From NCBI GenBank assembly GCA_041396045.1, contig JAWKZI010000009.1, positions 1-64,000 on the forward strand: a stretch of 64,000 nt of DNA, in the 5' to 3' direction. Under the pieces are notes generated by a model, which searched no databases, had not been told where the DNA came from, and was given only the letters and a program-made list of their open reading frames with translations. Position numbers and translations under genes: made by a program. This stretch comes from SHZI01 sp041396045. Its GTDB lineage: Bacteria; Pseudomonadota; Gammaproteobacteria; Steroidobacterales; GCA-2729495. Positions 26,459 to 35,568 of the stretch are shown piece by piece. The stretch's first letter is position 1. The number at the start of each line of letters is the position of its first letter.

Positions 26459-28345
26459 ATGTTCATCTTTCGTTTTCTCGGCAATCTGGTGCGCGCCGTA
26501 TGGTATGGCCTCGACACCATTCGCCGGGTACTGCACCTGATTCTGCTGGTCGGAATTTTCGTTTTTCTGCTGGCTGGAGCGGTCGGGCAAACGGTTGCCG
26601 TTCCGTCGTCAGCAGCCCTGGTTATCAACCCTACAGGTACGCTGGTGGAACAGCTTGAAGGAAGTCCACTGGATCGTGCGATTGCCAATCTGAGCAGCCA
26701 GCCGGCACCGGAAACCCTGTTGCGTGACGTCACCGACAGCCTTGACCGCGCCGTCGACGACAAGCGCATCAAAGCTGTCTATCTTGATCTTGACGGACTG
26801 AGCGGTGGTGGACTCGCCAAACTCCAGGCCATCGGCAGCCGGATTGACAAGGTTCGCGCCGCCGGCAAAAAGGTGATTGCCTTCGGCAGTGGCTATACAC
26901 GGGATCAGTACTTTCTTGCCGCGCGGGCTGATCAGGTGATCCTGCACGACCTGGGCCTGGTCTACCTGGAGGGCTATGAGTATTACCGTACCTTTTTTCG
27001 GGATGCACTGGAAAATCTAAAGATCGACGTGAACGTTTTCCGTGTCGGTGAGTACAAGTCTTTTGTTGAACCGTATATTCGCGATGACATGTCGGCGGAA
27101 GACCGGCAGGCAAGCCAGATCTGGCTTGGCGGATTGTGGACGGACTGGCGGCAGGCGGTCGCTACGGCCCGAAACTTGCAGCCGGACGCGGTGCAAGCTT
27201 ACGCCGATGGAATGGCAACCCGGATGGAAGCGGCGGGTGGCAATGCCGGTCGTGCGGCGCTGAAGGCTGGTCTGGTCGACAAGCTGATGAGTCGGCCACA
27301 GGTAAATGCCTATATGACCGGGCTGATTGGCAAAGCTGCTGATGACGGTAGTTTCAGCGCCATCGATTTTCGGTCGTATGCCCGTGTCACCGGTGTTGAG
27401 CAACGTCTGGGCAAGGTCCAGAAGCACAATGTGGCGATCATTGTGGCATCCGGACAGATTGTCGATGGCGAGGCGGCGCCCGGTAGCGTTGGCGGTGACA
27501 CGCTTGCTGCCGAGATTCGCACTGCCAGGCTGGATGATTCAATCGATGCCGTCGTACTGCGCATCGACAGCCCTGGTGGCAGCATGTTTGCTTCCGAGGT
27601 CATTTACGATGAGATTCAGGCACTCAAGGCAGCCGGCAAGCCAGTGGTTGCATCGATGAGCAGTGTGGCAGCTTCTGGTGGCTACTTCATCGCCATGCCG
27701 GCCGATGAAATCTGGGCCAGCGACGCCACTATTACCGGCTCTATAGGTGTGGGTGCCTTGTTTCCGACAGCACAGCGCACGCTGGAAAAACTGGGAATCC
27801 ATGTGGATGGCTTCGGTACCACCGCGCTGGCCGGGCAGTTGCGGCTGGATCGGGCCCTGGGTAGTGAGGCCCGTCGGGTACTGACCGCCAGCGTCAACGA
27901 TGCCTACCGGATCTTTGTCAGCAAGGTTGCGGATTCTCGCAACATGACCTACGAGCAGGCCGATGCCATAGCGCGGGGGCGTGTGTGGATCGGTTCCGAT
28001 GCGCTGGAGCGGCATCTGATCGACAAAGTCGGTGGTCTGGACGACGCTGTGGCCAGTGCAGCCCGATTGGCTGGCCTGGAGGCGGGTACTTACGGTCAGT
28101 ATTACATGGAGCCGGATCTGCCTCTGTTCCAGCGGCTGGCCGTCGGCGTTGGAGCAGCGGCAGTTCGGTTGGCTGGCAGGATGGGGCTAGGTTCAGTGAT
28201 CGATTCAGCGATCACCATGATCAACGGATCTGGTTCGGGACTGGCTCGCGATGTCATGCAACGTGCCCAGGCAGAACTGGCAGTCCTGTCCCGATTCAAT
28301 GACCCCCGGAATATGTATCTACATTGTTTGTGTGTCGTGGACTAG
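26459..28345 (+). CDS. sppA: Signal peptide peptidase SppA, 67K type
   Basis: SppA is an inner-membrane serine protease that degrades cleaved signal peptides. The 628-residue product has an N-terminal membrane anchor (about residues 20-50) and two S49 domains. The catalytic lysine is in GEYKSFVEPYIRDDM near residue 200 and the nucleophile serine in MSSVAASGGYFIAMPAD near residue 404; RIDSPGGSMFASEVI near 365 is also conserved. Both residues of the Ser/Lys dyad are present. The last dozen residues look unconserved. Confidence 0.95.
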   Translation: MFIFRFLGNLVRAVWYGLDTIRRVLHLILLVGIFVFLLAGAVGQTVAVPSSAALVINPTGTLVEQLEGSPLDRAIANLSSQPAPETLLRDVTDSLDRAVDDKRIKAVYLDLDGLSGGGLAKLQAIGSRIDKVRAAGKKVIAFGSGYTRDQYFLAARADQVILHDLGLVYLEGYEYYRTFFRDALENLKIDVNVFRVGEYKSFVEPYIRDDMSAEDRQASQIWLGGLWTDWRQAVATARNLQPDAVQAYADGMATRMEAAGGNAGRAALKAGLVDKLMSRPQVNAYMTGLIGKAADDGSFSAIDFRSYARVTGVEQRLGKVQKHNVAIIVASGQIVDGEAAPGSVGGDTLAAEIRTARLDDSIDAVVLRIDSPGGSMFASEVIYDEIQALKAAGKPVVASMSSVAASGGYFIAMPADEIWASDATITGSIGVGALFPTAQRTLEKLGIHVDGFGTTALAGQLRLDRALGSEARRVLTASVNDAYRIFVSKVADSRNMTYEQADAIARGRVWIGSDALERHLIDKVGGLDDAVASAARLAGLEAGTYGQYYMEPDLPLFQRLAVGVGAAAVRLAGRMGLGSVIDSAITMINGSGSGLARDVMQRAQAELAVLSRFNDPRNMYLHCLCVVD

Positions 28346-28395
28346 CTCTCTGCTGATTGTGGTGTCTTGCGGGTCTGCGTTGGCCACTTCCTGCT

Positions 28396-28938
28396 TCAGG
28401 AAATGTCAGAGACCAGGGGGCGGCGCCGGGGATAGTCGAACAGCAGGAGTTCGGCACGTTGCTGGCCGATGTCCGCCCAGTTGTGGGTCGGAAGTTCAAT
28501 AACGACAATGCCGGCCGTGGGAATGTTGTCGATGCCGGCGCCAGTCAGCCGGTTCGCAAGATCCGTCAAGCCCGGATTGTGGCCGCACACAATCACGTCC
28601 CTGAAGCTGCTCTCCTGGCGGGCCAGTACGGCCAGAATCTGCTCTGGCGTAGCCAGGTACAGATCCAACTCGCGCTGCAGAAATTCCTGGGGGAAGCCAA
28701 TCTCCCTGGCAACGATTCGGGCCGTTTGCCGGGCACGTACCGCTGGACTGGTGAGAAACAAGGTCGGACGGGCTCCGCGCTGCCGAAGGCGTTGCCCCAT
28801 GATCGGTGCATCTCGCTCGCCCTGTTCATTCAAGGGGCGATCGTGGTCAGGCAGCTCCGCAACCGTTGCTGACGGCTGCTCCCATGACGCCTTGGCATGC
28901 CGTAGCAGTGTTAGCTGGCGTTGCATCGCTTGGACCAC
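28396..28938 (-). CDS. sixA: SixA-type phosphohistidine phosphatase
   Basis: A histidine phosphatase of the RHG branch. LTLLRHAKASWE, with the catalytic RH, is near residue 10, DHDRPLNEQGERDAPIMGQRL near 31, the second conserved Arg in SPAVRARQTA near 64 and the second catalytic His in VIVCGHNPGLTDLANRL near 117. SixA removes phosphate from HPt histidines such as that of PTS protein NPr. The frame opens at GTG 28938 (180 residues); ATG 28926 gives 176. It is 9 bases from sufT and on the same strand, so it may be read with the suf operon. Confidence 0.88.
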   Translation of the reverse strand: MVQAMQRQLTLLRHAKASWEQPSATVAELPDHDRPLNEQGERDAPIMGQRLRQRGARPTLFLTSPAVRARQTARIVAREIGFPQEFLQRELDLYLATPEQILAVLARQESSFRDVIVCGHNPGLTDLANRLTGAGIDNIPTAGIVVIELPTHNWADIGQQRAELLLFDYPRRRPLVSDIS

Positions 28939-28946
28939 CGGCAGCC

Positions 28947-29489
28947 TCAGAGCAGCCCTGCTTCGAGCTGGGCAGCTTCAGACATCATGTCGCGGCTCCA
29001 GGGCGGATCAAACACCAGTTCAACATTAACCTGGCCGGCCGTTGGAATGATCACGATCTTGTCCCGAGCCTCCTCGACGAGTATTTCACCCATGCCACAC
29101 CCTGGTGCGGTTACGGTCATCGTCAGGTCGACATCGCGTTTTCCCGAAGGCTGGTGTTTGACTATGCATTCATAGACCAGGCCCAGATCGACGACGTTGA
29201 TCGGAATCTCGGGGTCGTAAATTGTTCTCAACTGTTCCCAGACCAGTGCCTCGAACTGTTCATCGCTGGCGTCATCCGGCAGCGATGGCGGCTTGATGAC
29301 CTCTTTACCCAGAGCATCGGCATCAGTCCCCGGAATACGGACCAGGTTGCCTTCGAAATAGACGGTAAAGCTGCCACCCATAGCCTGGGTGATATAGACG
29401 AGTGAATCGACCGGCAGCGTTAATGGTATCCCTGACGGCACCATCAATCCTTCTACATCTCGCCGGACGACTACGGGTTCATTGTTCAT
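28947..29489 (-). CDS. sufT: Fe-S assembly protein SufT (DUF59/MIP18-like)
   Basis: SufT is a cytoplasmic helper in Fe-S cluster maturation. The 180 residues comprise an N-terminal beta-rich part (GLMVPSGIPLTLPVDSLVYI, MGGSFTVYFEGNLVRI) specific to SufT and a C-terminal MIP18/DUF59 domain with TIYDPEIPINVVDLGLVY near 98, VTAPGCGMGEIL near 135 and VELVFDPPWSRDMMSEAA near 163. The conserved Cys of the TAPGCG motif is present. It is the last suf gene, after sufU. Confidence 0.93.
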   Translation of the reverse strand: MNNEPVVVRRDVEGLMVPSGIPLTLPVDSLVYITQAMGGSFTVYFEGNLVRIPGTDADALGKEVIKPPSLPDDASDEQFEALVWEQLRTIYDPEIPINVVDLGLVYECIVKHQPSGKRDVDLTMTVTAPGCGMGEILVEEARDKIVIIPTAGQVNVELVFDPPWSRDMMSEAAQLEAGLL

Positions 29490-29544
29490 GGTATTTCCTC
29501 ATGGGAGGTTACTCACTCGGTAGTTACGGTTTCAGTCGATTCGG

Positions 29545-29961
29545 TCAGGCCGCTCGCAGGGTATGCCACGGCAAGGTTGCGCAACGAATTCGGGACGGAT
29601 ACTGGCTGACGCCGCCCAAAGCAGCCAGATCTCCTGCCAGGTGCTCACCATCGGTGGTCAGTGCCAGCTCGAAACCGGAAATGGTGGCCTTGGCCTGGTC
29701 GGGGCTTTGCTGCAGGGTTGCTGCAGTCATCAGGGACGCAGATGCCAGGCAGATAGCACAGCCCGATGCCTCGAACGCAATATCTTTCAGCAGACCATCG
29801 GCAAGACTCACGTAAACGCGAACCTTGTCGCCACAGAGCGGGTTATGACCCTCAGCCTCCAGGTCATATTTCTCGGGCCGTCGGCAATTTCGTGGGTGCC
29901 GGCTGTGCTCCAGAACAATCTGGCGGTACAGATCCGTTTGGTGAGTTGCAGAAGCAGACAT
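29545..29961 (-). CDS. sufU: SufU-type Fe-S scaffold or sulfur-transfer protein
   Basis: I place the start at ATG 29961, giving 138 residues beginning MSASATHQTDLYRQIVLEHSRHPRN, the NifU_N/SufU start. The three conserved cysteines are present: NPLCGDKV near residue 41, GCAICLASAS near 65 and RIRCATLPW near 127. SufU accepts sulfur from SufS or acts as a scaffold. Its ATG overlaps the sufS stop. The C-terminus follows the normal SufU pattern (GGVSQYPSRIRCATLPWHTL). Confidence 0.92.
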   Translation of the reverse strand: MSASATHQTDLYRQIVLEHSRHPRNCRRPEKYDLEAEGHNPLCGDKVRVYVSLADGLLKDIAFEASGCAICLASASLMTAATLQQSPDQAKATISGFELALTTDGEHLAGDLAALGGVSQYPSRIRCATLPWHTLRAA

Positions 29962-31205
29962 CAGCCAAACAGGTCCTGCGCTACCTTCAGCGCTGCTACA
30001 AGCTGGTCGATTTCTGCACGAGTGTTGTAAAACGCGAAGGAGGCGCGGGCCGTGCCGGGAACCTTGAACCACTCCATGACCGGCATGGCGCAGTGGTGCC
30101 CGGCCCGGATGGCGACGCCTTGTTGATCCAGTACGGTACCAAGATCGTGGGGGTGGATGCCTTCGACATTAAACGACACGACGCTGGCCTTTTCCTGTGC
30201 TGTTCCGAGAATGACCAGGCCGGGAATCTGCAGTAGTGCGTGGGTGGCATAGTCGAGCAACTGGGCTTCCCAGGCTGCAATTTCCTGCATGCCCAGTTTC
30301 TGGAGATAGCTGATCGCCGCCCCCAGCCCGATTGCCCCGGCAATGTTCGGTGTGCCGGCCTCGAATCGGTACGGAAGCTCATTGTAAGTCGTACCTTCGA
30401 AGCTCACTGTCAGAATCATGTCGCCACCGCCCTGAAACGGCGGCAACTCGCGGAGCATGGCCTCCCGTGCATAAAGTACGCCGATGCCGGTCGGTCCACA
30501 CATCTTGTGACCCGAGAAGGCATAGAAATCACAGTTCAGGTTCCGCACATCAACGATCTGGTGAGGGATCGCCTGGGCACCGTCCAGCAAGACCGGTATG
30601 CCTCGTTTGTGTGCTGCGTCGACAATTGCCTTGACCGGGTTGATTGTTCCCAGCGCGTTGGAAATATGAGCGACAGCGACCAGGCGCGTTCGCGGCGTGA
30701 GAAGCTGCAGAAAGTCGTCGAGCAACAGTTCCCCGGCGGCATTTATGGGGGCAACACGCAGTACTGCCCCGCTGCGCTGACAGAGCATCTGCCACGGCAC
30801 GATATTGGAGTGGTGCTCCATCATGGTAATCAGAATCTCGTCGCCAGCTTTGAGGCGCTGCCCGAAGGTGTAAGCCACGAGATTGATGGCCTCAGTGGTG
30901 CCACGCGTAAAAATGACCTCGCGCACGGACGCCGCATTGATGAAGTCACGCACGGTTTCGCGGGCAGCTTCATAGAGGTCGGTGGCCCGGTGGCTCAGGG
31001 TATGCACGCCACGATGAACGTTGGCATGGTCATGCTCGTAGTAATGCCCGATTGCCTCTATCACCTGTCGGGGTCTCTGTGACGAAGCGGCGTTGTCGAG
31101 GTAGGCGAGCGGCCGCCCATTGATGGTCTGGTCGAGTACCGGGAAGTCCCGGCGGATCGTTGCGACATCCAGAGAACGACGCGTGCTGGCGGGGACTGCA
31201 CTCAT
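29961..31205 (-). CDS. sufS: Cysteine desulfurase SufS
   Basis: A PLP enzyme that takes sulfur from L-cysteine for cluster assembly. The 414 residues include VHRGVHTLSHRATDLYE near 70, RGTTEAINLVA near 99, the PLP lysine in FSGHKMCGPTGIGVLY near 230 and the persulfide cysteine in RAGHHCAMPVMEWF near 371, in the context of group II desulfurases. It overlaps sufD by 4 bases and sufU by 1 base. The frame is intact. Confidence 0.97.
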   Translation of the reverse strand: MSAVPASTRRSLDVATIRRDFPVLDQTINGRPLAYLDNAASSQRPRQVIEAIGHYYEHDHANVHRGVHTLSHRATDLYEAARETVRDFINAASVREVIFTRGTTEAINLVAYTFGQRLKAGDEILITMMEHHSNIVPWQMLCQRSGAVLRVAPINAAGELLLDDFLQLLTPRTRLVAVAHISNALGTINPVKAIVDAAHKRGIPVLLDGAQAIPHQIVDVRNLNCDFYAFSGHKMCGPTGIGVLYAREAMLRELPPFQGGGDMILTVSFEGTTYNELPYRFEAGTPNIAGAIGLGAAISYLQKLGMQEIAAWEAQLLDYATHALLQIPGLVILGTAQEKASVVSFNVEGIHPHDLGTVLDQQGVAIRAGHHCAMPVMEWFKVPGTARASFAFYNTRAEIDQLVAALKVAQDLFG

Positions 31206-32596
31206 GCCGGGGCGCCCATCCGCAGATTTGCCGTGGACGACTTGCCCATTCGCGCCTTGAGTTGCGCATCAAGGCGGGCGCGCAGGGCCAGATCGGGAAT
31301 GCCGCTCAGTCCCTCACGCAAAAATGCGACAGTCAGTACCTTGCGTGCGTCGGCTGCATCCAGCCCGCGCGACTGGAGGTAGAAGAGGGCATTGGCATCA
31401 AGTTGTCCGGTAGTAGCGCCATGGCTGCAGCGGACGTCGTCAACGTAGATCTCCAGTTCAGGCTTCGTGTTGATCTCGGCAGTTGGTGCCAAAAGAAGAT
31501 TGCGGTTGGTCAGCGCCGCATTGCTGCCTGCAGCACCTGGCAGCACCAGAATCCGGCCGCCAAAGATGCCCCGACCATGGTCGTCGGCGATGCCTCTGAA
31601 TGTTTCCCGGCTGGTCGTTCCAGGTGCCTTGTGCACCATTGAAGTCTGGTTGTCGATGTGCCGATTGCCATCCGCGAGGAACATGCCCTGAACATCGGCT
31701 GAGGCACCGGTGCCGGCCAGCAGGATGGTGAGTGTCTGCCGGCTCAATTGCGCCCCCATGTCCACACTCGTTACAGCAAGCTCTGCGGCATCCGCCAACT
31801 CGATCAACGTTGACTCTGTGGCCATTCCGTCGCCCGGAAGTGCCTGTACGCGGACCAGGCCGAGACGGCTGTCCTGGCCAAGCCGGATCTGCAGGACAGT
31901 GTTCGACAAACAACCGGGGGCGCCGCTGTGTTCGACAATCAAGCTCAGGTGACTGCCTGGCGCAACGTCTACGAGCACCCGGGATTGAATCAGGGACGTT
32001 GCCGATAAATGGCTTCTTAAATGAATGGTTGGCAACTGCTGTTGACCCGGGCTGGTCGCAATCAGCAAACCGTCGTGCAACAAGGCAGTGTTAAGGTCTA
32101 CCAAAGCATCGTTTGATGTGCCGCCGGCCTGCAACTGGAGGAGTGTATCGACGCGCTCACGCGACAATTCAGAAAGACTGCGAAAAGACTGAATTGTGAG
32201 TCCCTGACGCACTTCCCCAGGCAAACGGGACAGGCGGCCGTCGATCAGATCAAGGTTGATGTCGTCAGGGCCGGGTTGGGGAGATACGGTCTGCGACGCG
32301 GCAAGCGATGGTGATGGTGACCCCGCAACTGAGTTCGTGTCCTGCTCTGCCGCCAGAAAACCTGACCAGCGTTTGGCATACGCGTTGAGGTTCGTGTAGC
32401 GCCAGGCTTCGCTTGCGGAGTCAGGTAACCCGCTAGCGGCGATCCGGGCAAGGGCGCCAGTCTGCCGGTCAGCGAGCCAGGTGAGCTCGGCAATGGTCGG
32501 CAGGTTCCGCTCTGCAACGACTTGCCATGGTGGGGTAACGGTTGCACGGTCAGCGTCAGTAGTAGACCGGGCAGTCTGTAAACCGGTTCTCGCCAT
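31202..32596 (-). CDS. sufD: Fe-S cluster assembly protein SufD
   Basis: SufD pairs with SufB and the ATPase SufC in the scaffold complex. The 464 residues show a beta-helix core, with HIDNQTSMVHKAPGTTSRETFRGI near 325, GRGIFGGRILVLPGA and the conserved CSHGATTGQLDANALFYLQSRGL near 400 that closes SufB/SufD proteins. The N-terminal 100 residues are variable, as usual. It is intact and lies between sufC and sufS. Confidence 0.95.
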   Translation of the reverse strand: MARTGLQTARSTTDADRATVTPPWQVVAERNLPTIAELTWLADRQTGALARIAASGLPDSASEAWRYTNLNAYAKRWSGFLAAEQDTNSVAGSPSPSLAASQTVSPQPGPDDINLDLIDGRLSRLPGEVRQGLTIQSFRSLSELSRERVDTLLQLQAGGTSNDALVDLNTALLHDGLLIATSPGQQQLPTIHLRSHLSATSLIQSRVLVDVAPGSHLSLIVEHSGAPGCLSNTVLQIRLGQDSRLGLVRVQALPGDGMATESTLIELADAAELAVTSVDMGAQLSRQTLTILLAGTGASADVQGMFLADGNRHIDNQTSMVHKAPGTTSRETFRGIADDHGRGIFGGRILVLPGAAGSNAALTNRNLLLAPTAEINTKPELEIYVDDVRCSHGATTGQLDANALFYLQSRGLDAADARKVLTVAFLREGLSGIPDLALRARLDAQLKARMGKSSTANLRMGAPA

Positions 32597-32612
32597 TTCT
32601 CAGTGCTCCCTG

Positions 32613-33383
32613 CTACTGGTTCGCGGCGGCGAGGATCTGGTCGTACCCGTCGGCCTCAAGTTCCAGCGCGAGAGTGCGGTCGCCAGTACGGGCAATCCGC
32701 CCGTTGGCCAGTACATGCACGAAATCCGGCTGGATATAGTCAAGCAGGCGCTGATAGTGGGTTACCAGGACGAAGCCACGATCTGCGCGGCGCAGGCTGT
32801 TGACGCCGTTCGCGACAACCTTCAGCGCATCGATATCCAGCCCGGAATCGGTTTCGTCAAGAATGGCGAGCAGTGGCTCCAGCACCGCCATCTGGAAAAC
32901 TTCATTGCGCTTTTTTTCACCGCCAGAGAATCCCTCATTCACGCCTCTTTGCAGGAAGCTCTCGCTCATCTTCATCAGTTTGGCCTTGTCCTTGACCAGG
33001 CGCAGGAATCCGACGGCATCGATCTCACTTTCTCCACGGGCGGCGCGCCGGGCGTTAAGTGCTGAACGCAACAGATAGACATTGCTGACGCCCGGAATCT
33101 CCACGGGGTACTGAAAGCCCAGGAATATGCCCGCACGCGCCCGTTCTTCCGGGTCCATCGCCAGCAGATCCTGTCCCAGAAGGCTGGCGGAACCGCCGGT
33201 TACCTCGTAACCGTTGCGGCCGGCAAGTACATAAGCAAGCGTACTTTTTCCGGACCCGTTGGGGCCCATGATGGCGTGCACTTCACCTGCATTGACGGTC
33301 AGAGTCAGACCTTTGAGGATCTCCTTGCCATTGACGGACGCACGCAGATCACGAACTTCGAGCAGAGCGGGGGATGACGACAT
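32613..33383 (-). CDS. sufC: Fe-S cluster assembly ATPase SufC
   Basis: An ABC-type ATPase driving the SufBCD scaffold. The start at ATG 33383 (256 residues) gives MSSSPALLEVRDLRASVNGKEIL. Walker A GPNGSGKST is near residue 37, the signature FSGGEKKRNEVFQM near 150 and Walker B/D-loop LAILDETDSGLDIDAL near 170. SufC-specific features, GFQYPVEIPGV and the ETDSGLD variant, are present. The frame could start 30 bases earlier, which adds unconserved residues. Confidence 0.97.
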   Translation of the reverse strand: MSSSPALLEVRDLRASVNGKEILKGLTLTVNAGEVHAIMGPNGSGKSTLAYVLAGRNGYEVTGGSASLLGQDLLAMDPEERARAGIFLGFQYPVEIPGVSNVYLLRSALNARRAARGESEIDAVGFLRLVKDKAKLMKMSESFLQRGVNEGFSGGEKKRNEVFQMAVLEPLLAILDETDSGLDIDALKVVANGVNSLRRADRGFVLVTHYQRLLDYIQPDFVHVLANGRIARTGDRTLALELEADGYDQILAAANQ

Positions 33384-33419
33384 TGTTGACGATTCCACTA
33401 TGAGTGCACACACGGTCGC

Positions 33420-34872
33420 CTAGCCGACCGCGCCCTCCAGGCTGACATTGAGGAGATTCTGGGCTTCAACGGCAAACTCCATGGGCAGCTCCCGAAAGAC
33501 CTGCTTGCAGAAGCCATTGACGATGAGATTAACCGCGTCTTCAGTCGACAAGCCTCGCTGCCGGCAATAGAAGAGCTGGTCGTCGCCGATCTTGGAGGTC
33601 GTGGCCTCATGCTCGACGATGGCCGACGGATTGCGTATTTCCATGTATGGAAAAGTGTGGGCGCCGCATTCCGAGCCCATCAGCAGGGAATCGCACTGCG
33701 TATAGTTGCGGGCATTTTCTGCTGTCGGAAAGATCTTGACGAGGCCGCGATAGGACTGCTGGGCGCGACCGGCCGATATTCCCTTGGACACGATCGTACT
33801 GCGCGTGTTCTTGCCGATATGAATCATCTTGGTGCCGGTATCAGCCTGTTGCCGGTTGTTCGTAACAGCCACCGAATAAAATTCACCCACGGAGTTTTCG
33901 CCGCGAAGAATACAGCTCGGATACTTCCAGGTAATTGCCGAGCCGGCCTCAACCTGGGTCCAGGAGATACGCGAATTGGCGCCGCGACAGTCGCCGCGCT
34001 TGGTAACGAAGTTGTAGATGCCCCCCCGGCCTTCCTCATCACCCGGGTACCAGTTCTGCACGGTCGAGTACTTGATCGTGGCGTCCTTGAGTGCCACAAG
34101 TTCAACGACCGCGGCGTGCAACTGGTTCTCGTCAGCGTTGAGGTGCCGTGCACCCTTCCAGGTAGCTCACGTGGCTGGCTTCTTCAGCGATGATGAGTGT
34201 GCGCTCGAACTGACCGGTGTTTGCCTGGTTGATCCGGAAGTAGGTTGACAGCTCCATCGGGCAGCGGACGCCCTTGGGCAAAAACACAAAGGAGCCATCG
34301 GTAAAGACTGCCGAATTGAGAGCCGCAAAGTAATTATCCCGGTAGGGGACAACGGTACCCAGGTACTTCTGGACCAGTTCCGGATGGTCGCGGGCAGCAT
34401 CGGAAAACGGACAGAAGATCACGCCTGCCTCAGCAAGCTTTTTCTTGAAGGTCGTGGCTATGGAGACGCTGTCGAACACGGCGTCAACGGCAACGCCGGC
34501 GAGCCGGGCGCGCTCGTGCAACGGAATTCCCAGCTTCTCGTACGTTTCCAGAAGCTTTGGGTCAACCTCATCCAGCGACTTTGGGCCGTCATGCAGCTTG
34601 GGTGCCGAGTAGTAGGAGATTGCCTGATAGTCGATGGGCGGATGATGCAGCTTCGCCCAACGGGGCTCTCGCAGGGTCAGCCAGTGGCGATAGGCCTTGA
34701 GTCGCCACTCCAGCAGAAACTCGGGTTCGTCCTTCTTGGCGGAAATAAACCGGATGACGTCCTCGTTGAGGCCGGGCGGAACGGTGTCCGAGTCGATGTC
34801 GGTGACGAACCCGTGCGCATAGCGACGTCCGATCAACTCTTTAAGTTCTTGATTCTGTGCTGTGGCTGTCAT
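33420..34872 (-). CDS. sufB: Fe-S cluster assembly protein SufB (one frameshift)
   Basis: SufB is the main cluster scaffold of SufBCD. The N-terminal part (34872-34132) has LNEDVIRFISAKKDEPEFLLEWR-like sequence and FVFLPKGVRCPMELSTYFRIN, then reaches SYLEGCTAPQR and a TGA. Reading on in the next frame gives DENQLHAAVVELVALKDA and then the rest of SufB: GRGGIYNFVTKRGDC, YSVAVTNNRQQADTGTKM, IKIFP-like VKIFPTAENARNYTQC and PSAIVEHEATTSKIGDDQLF, to the stop at 33420. A single extra base near 34131-34137 explains the break. The conserved cysteines and the Glu/His of EHEATTSKI are present. Confidence 0.93.
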
Positions 34873-34889
34873 GTGCGGTCTGATCCGTT

Positions 34890-35360
34890 TCAGGTCGATT
34901 GCAGGCGGTGTCGCAGCCGACCGGCCTGGTTGTAAAGGTCGGCCAGTTGGAATTCATGCGGTGGATGGGCGAGTTCTGCCAGTGTTATCTCATTCAATGC
35001 ACCATGGATGCCCCGGTTGATCTTTTGCCAGGCGCCACCTACGGGACACCCGTCTTCAAGCTCACAGCGGCTGTCGGCGGTGCTGCATTCGGTAATGCTG
35101 AGCGGACCTTCAAGCGCATCCAGAATCTCGGCTGCCGAAATACTTGCGGGAGTGCGCGCCAGTTTGTAGCCACCCCCGGCACCGCGCACGGAATGCACCA
35201 GTCCACTTCGCGCCAGCAGCTTCAGCAGCTTCTGGACGGTTGGCAGGGCCAAGCGCGTGCCCGCAGCGACATCGCTGGCAGAATTCAGGCCGTTCTCTTG
35301 CCCGGCGAGATGAACCAGAATCATCGTGCCGTAGTCGGTCAGCTTGCTGATCCGAAGCAT
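34890..35360 (-). CDS. Rrf2-family Fe-S regulator of the SUF operon
   Basis: A 156-residue IscR-like repressor. The N-terminal winged helix is MLRISKLTDYGTMILVHLAGQ with TVQKLLKLLARSGLVHSVRG, and the three cluster-ligand cysteines lie near residues 91-104 (ECSTADSRCELEDGC). The family senses Fe-S supply and represses suf when clusters are plentiful. It is the first gene of the operon and ends 17 bases before sufB. A palindromic operator with an IscR-type skeleton lies about 43-67 bases upstream, pointing to autoregulation. Confidence 0.93.
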   Translation of the reverse strand: MLRISKLTDYGTMILVHLAGQENGLNSASDVAAGTRLALPTVQKLLKLLARSGLVHSVRGAGGGYKLARTPASISAAEILDALEGPLSITECSTADSRCELEDGCPVGGAWQKINRGIHGALNEITLAELAHPPHEFQLADLYNQAGRLRHRLQST

Positions 35361-35402
35361 GTTTCAGCACCTCGTGAATGTTCAGAAAAATGGTCTGAAT
35401 TC

Positions 35403-35427
35403 ATATGGGACTATCTTAGTCCAATAT
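35403..35427 (-). promoter_or_regulatory. IscR-like palindromic operator of the suf operon
   Basis: A 25-bp palindrome with arms ATATnGGACTA and TAGTCCnATAT around a 3-base centre. It shares the ATA...GACTA...TAGTC...TAT skeleton with IscR type 1 sites, though the bases between differ. It covers the likely -10 box of the suf promoter, so binding of the Rrf2 protein would block transcription. The symmetry is visible; the identity of the binding protein is inferred. Confidence 0.75.
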
Positions 35428-35441
35428 GATCTCTGGTCCAA
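35413..35441 (-). promoter_or_regulatory. Likely suf operon promoter
   Basis: On the minus strand TTGGAC (35441-35436) is followed by 17 bases and TAAGAT (35418-35413). The boxes are weak, but the spacing is ideal and the -10 lies inside the operator palindrome. Transcription would start near 35406, about 45 bases before the regulator's ATG. Confidence 0.5.
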
Positions 35442-35568
35442 GCCCGGATTGAACCCGGGATACCGGCCTGAAGCCCCGGTGACTACAGGGAATTTGCTAT
35501 CCTTCGTCGCCGCGTCGGAGGCCGGGTCGCCGCGCCGCCGCACTGAATTCGAATCGGAGGTTGACGCC

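Noticed and set aside
34120..34145. In-frame TGA in sufB as a selenocysteine codon
   Set aside because: SufB sequence resumes in a different frame directly after the TGA, so a one-base indel explains it; no selenocysteine hairpin was seen.
35430..35470. tRNA-like T arm on the minus strand between the Rrf2 gene and fba
   Set aside because: GGTTCAATCC looks like a T arm but has a six-base loop, and no acceptor stem or D arm can be built around it.
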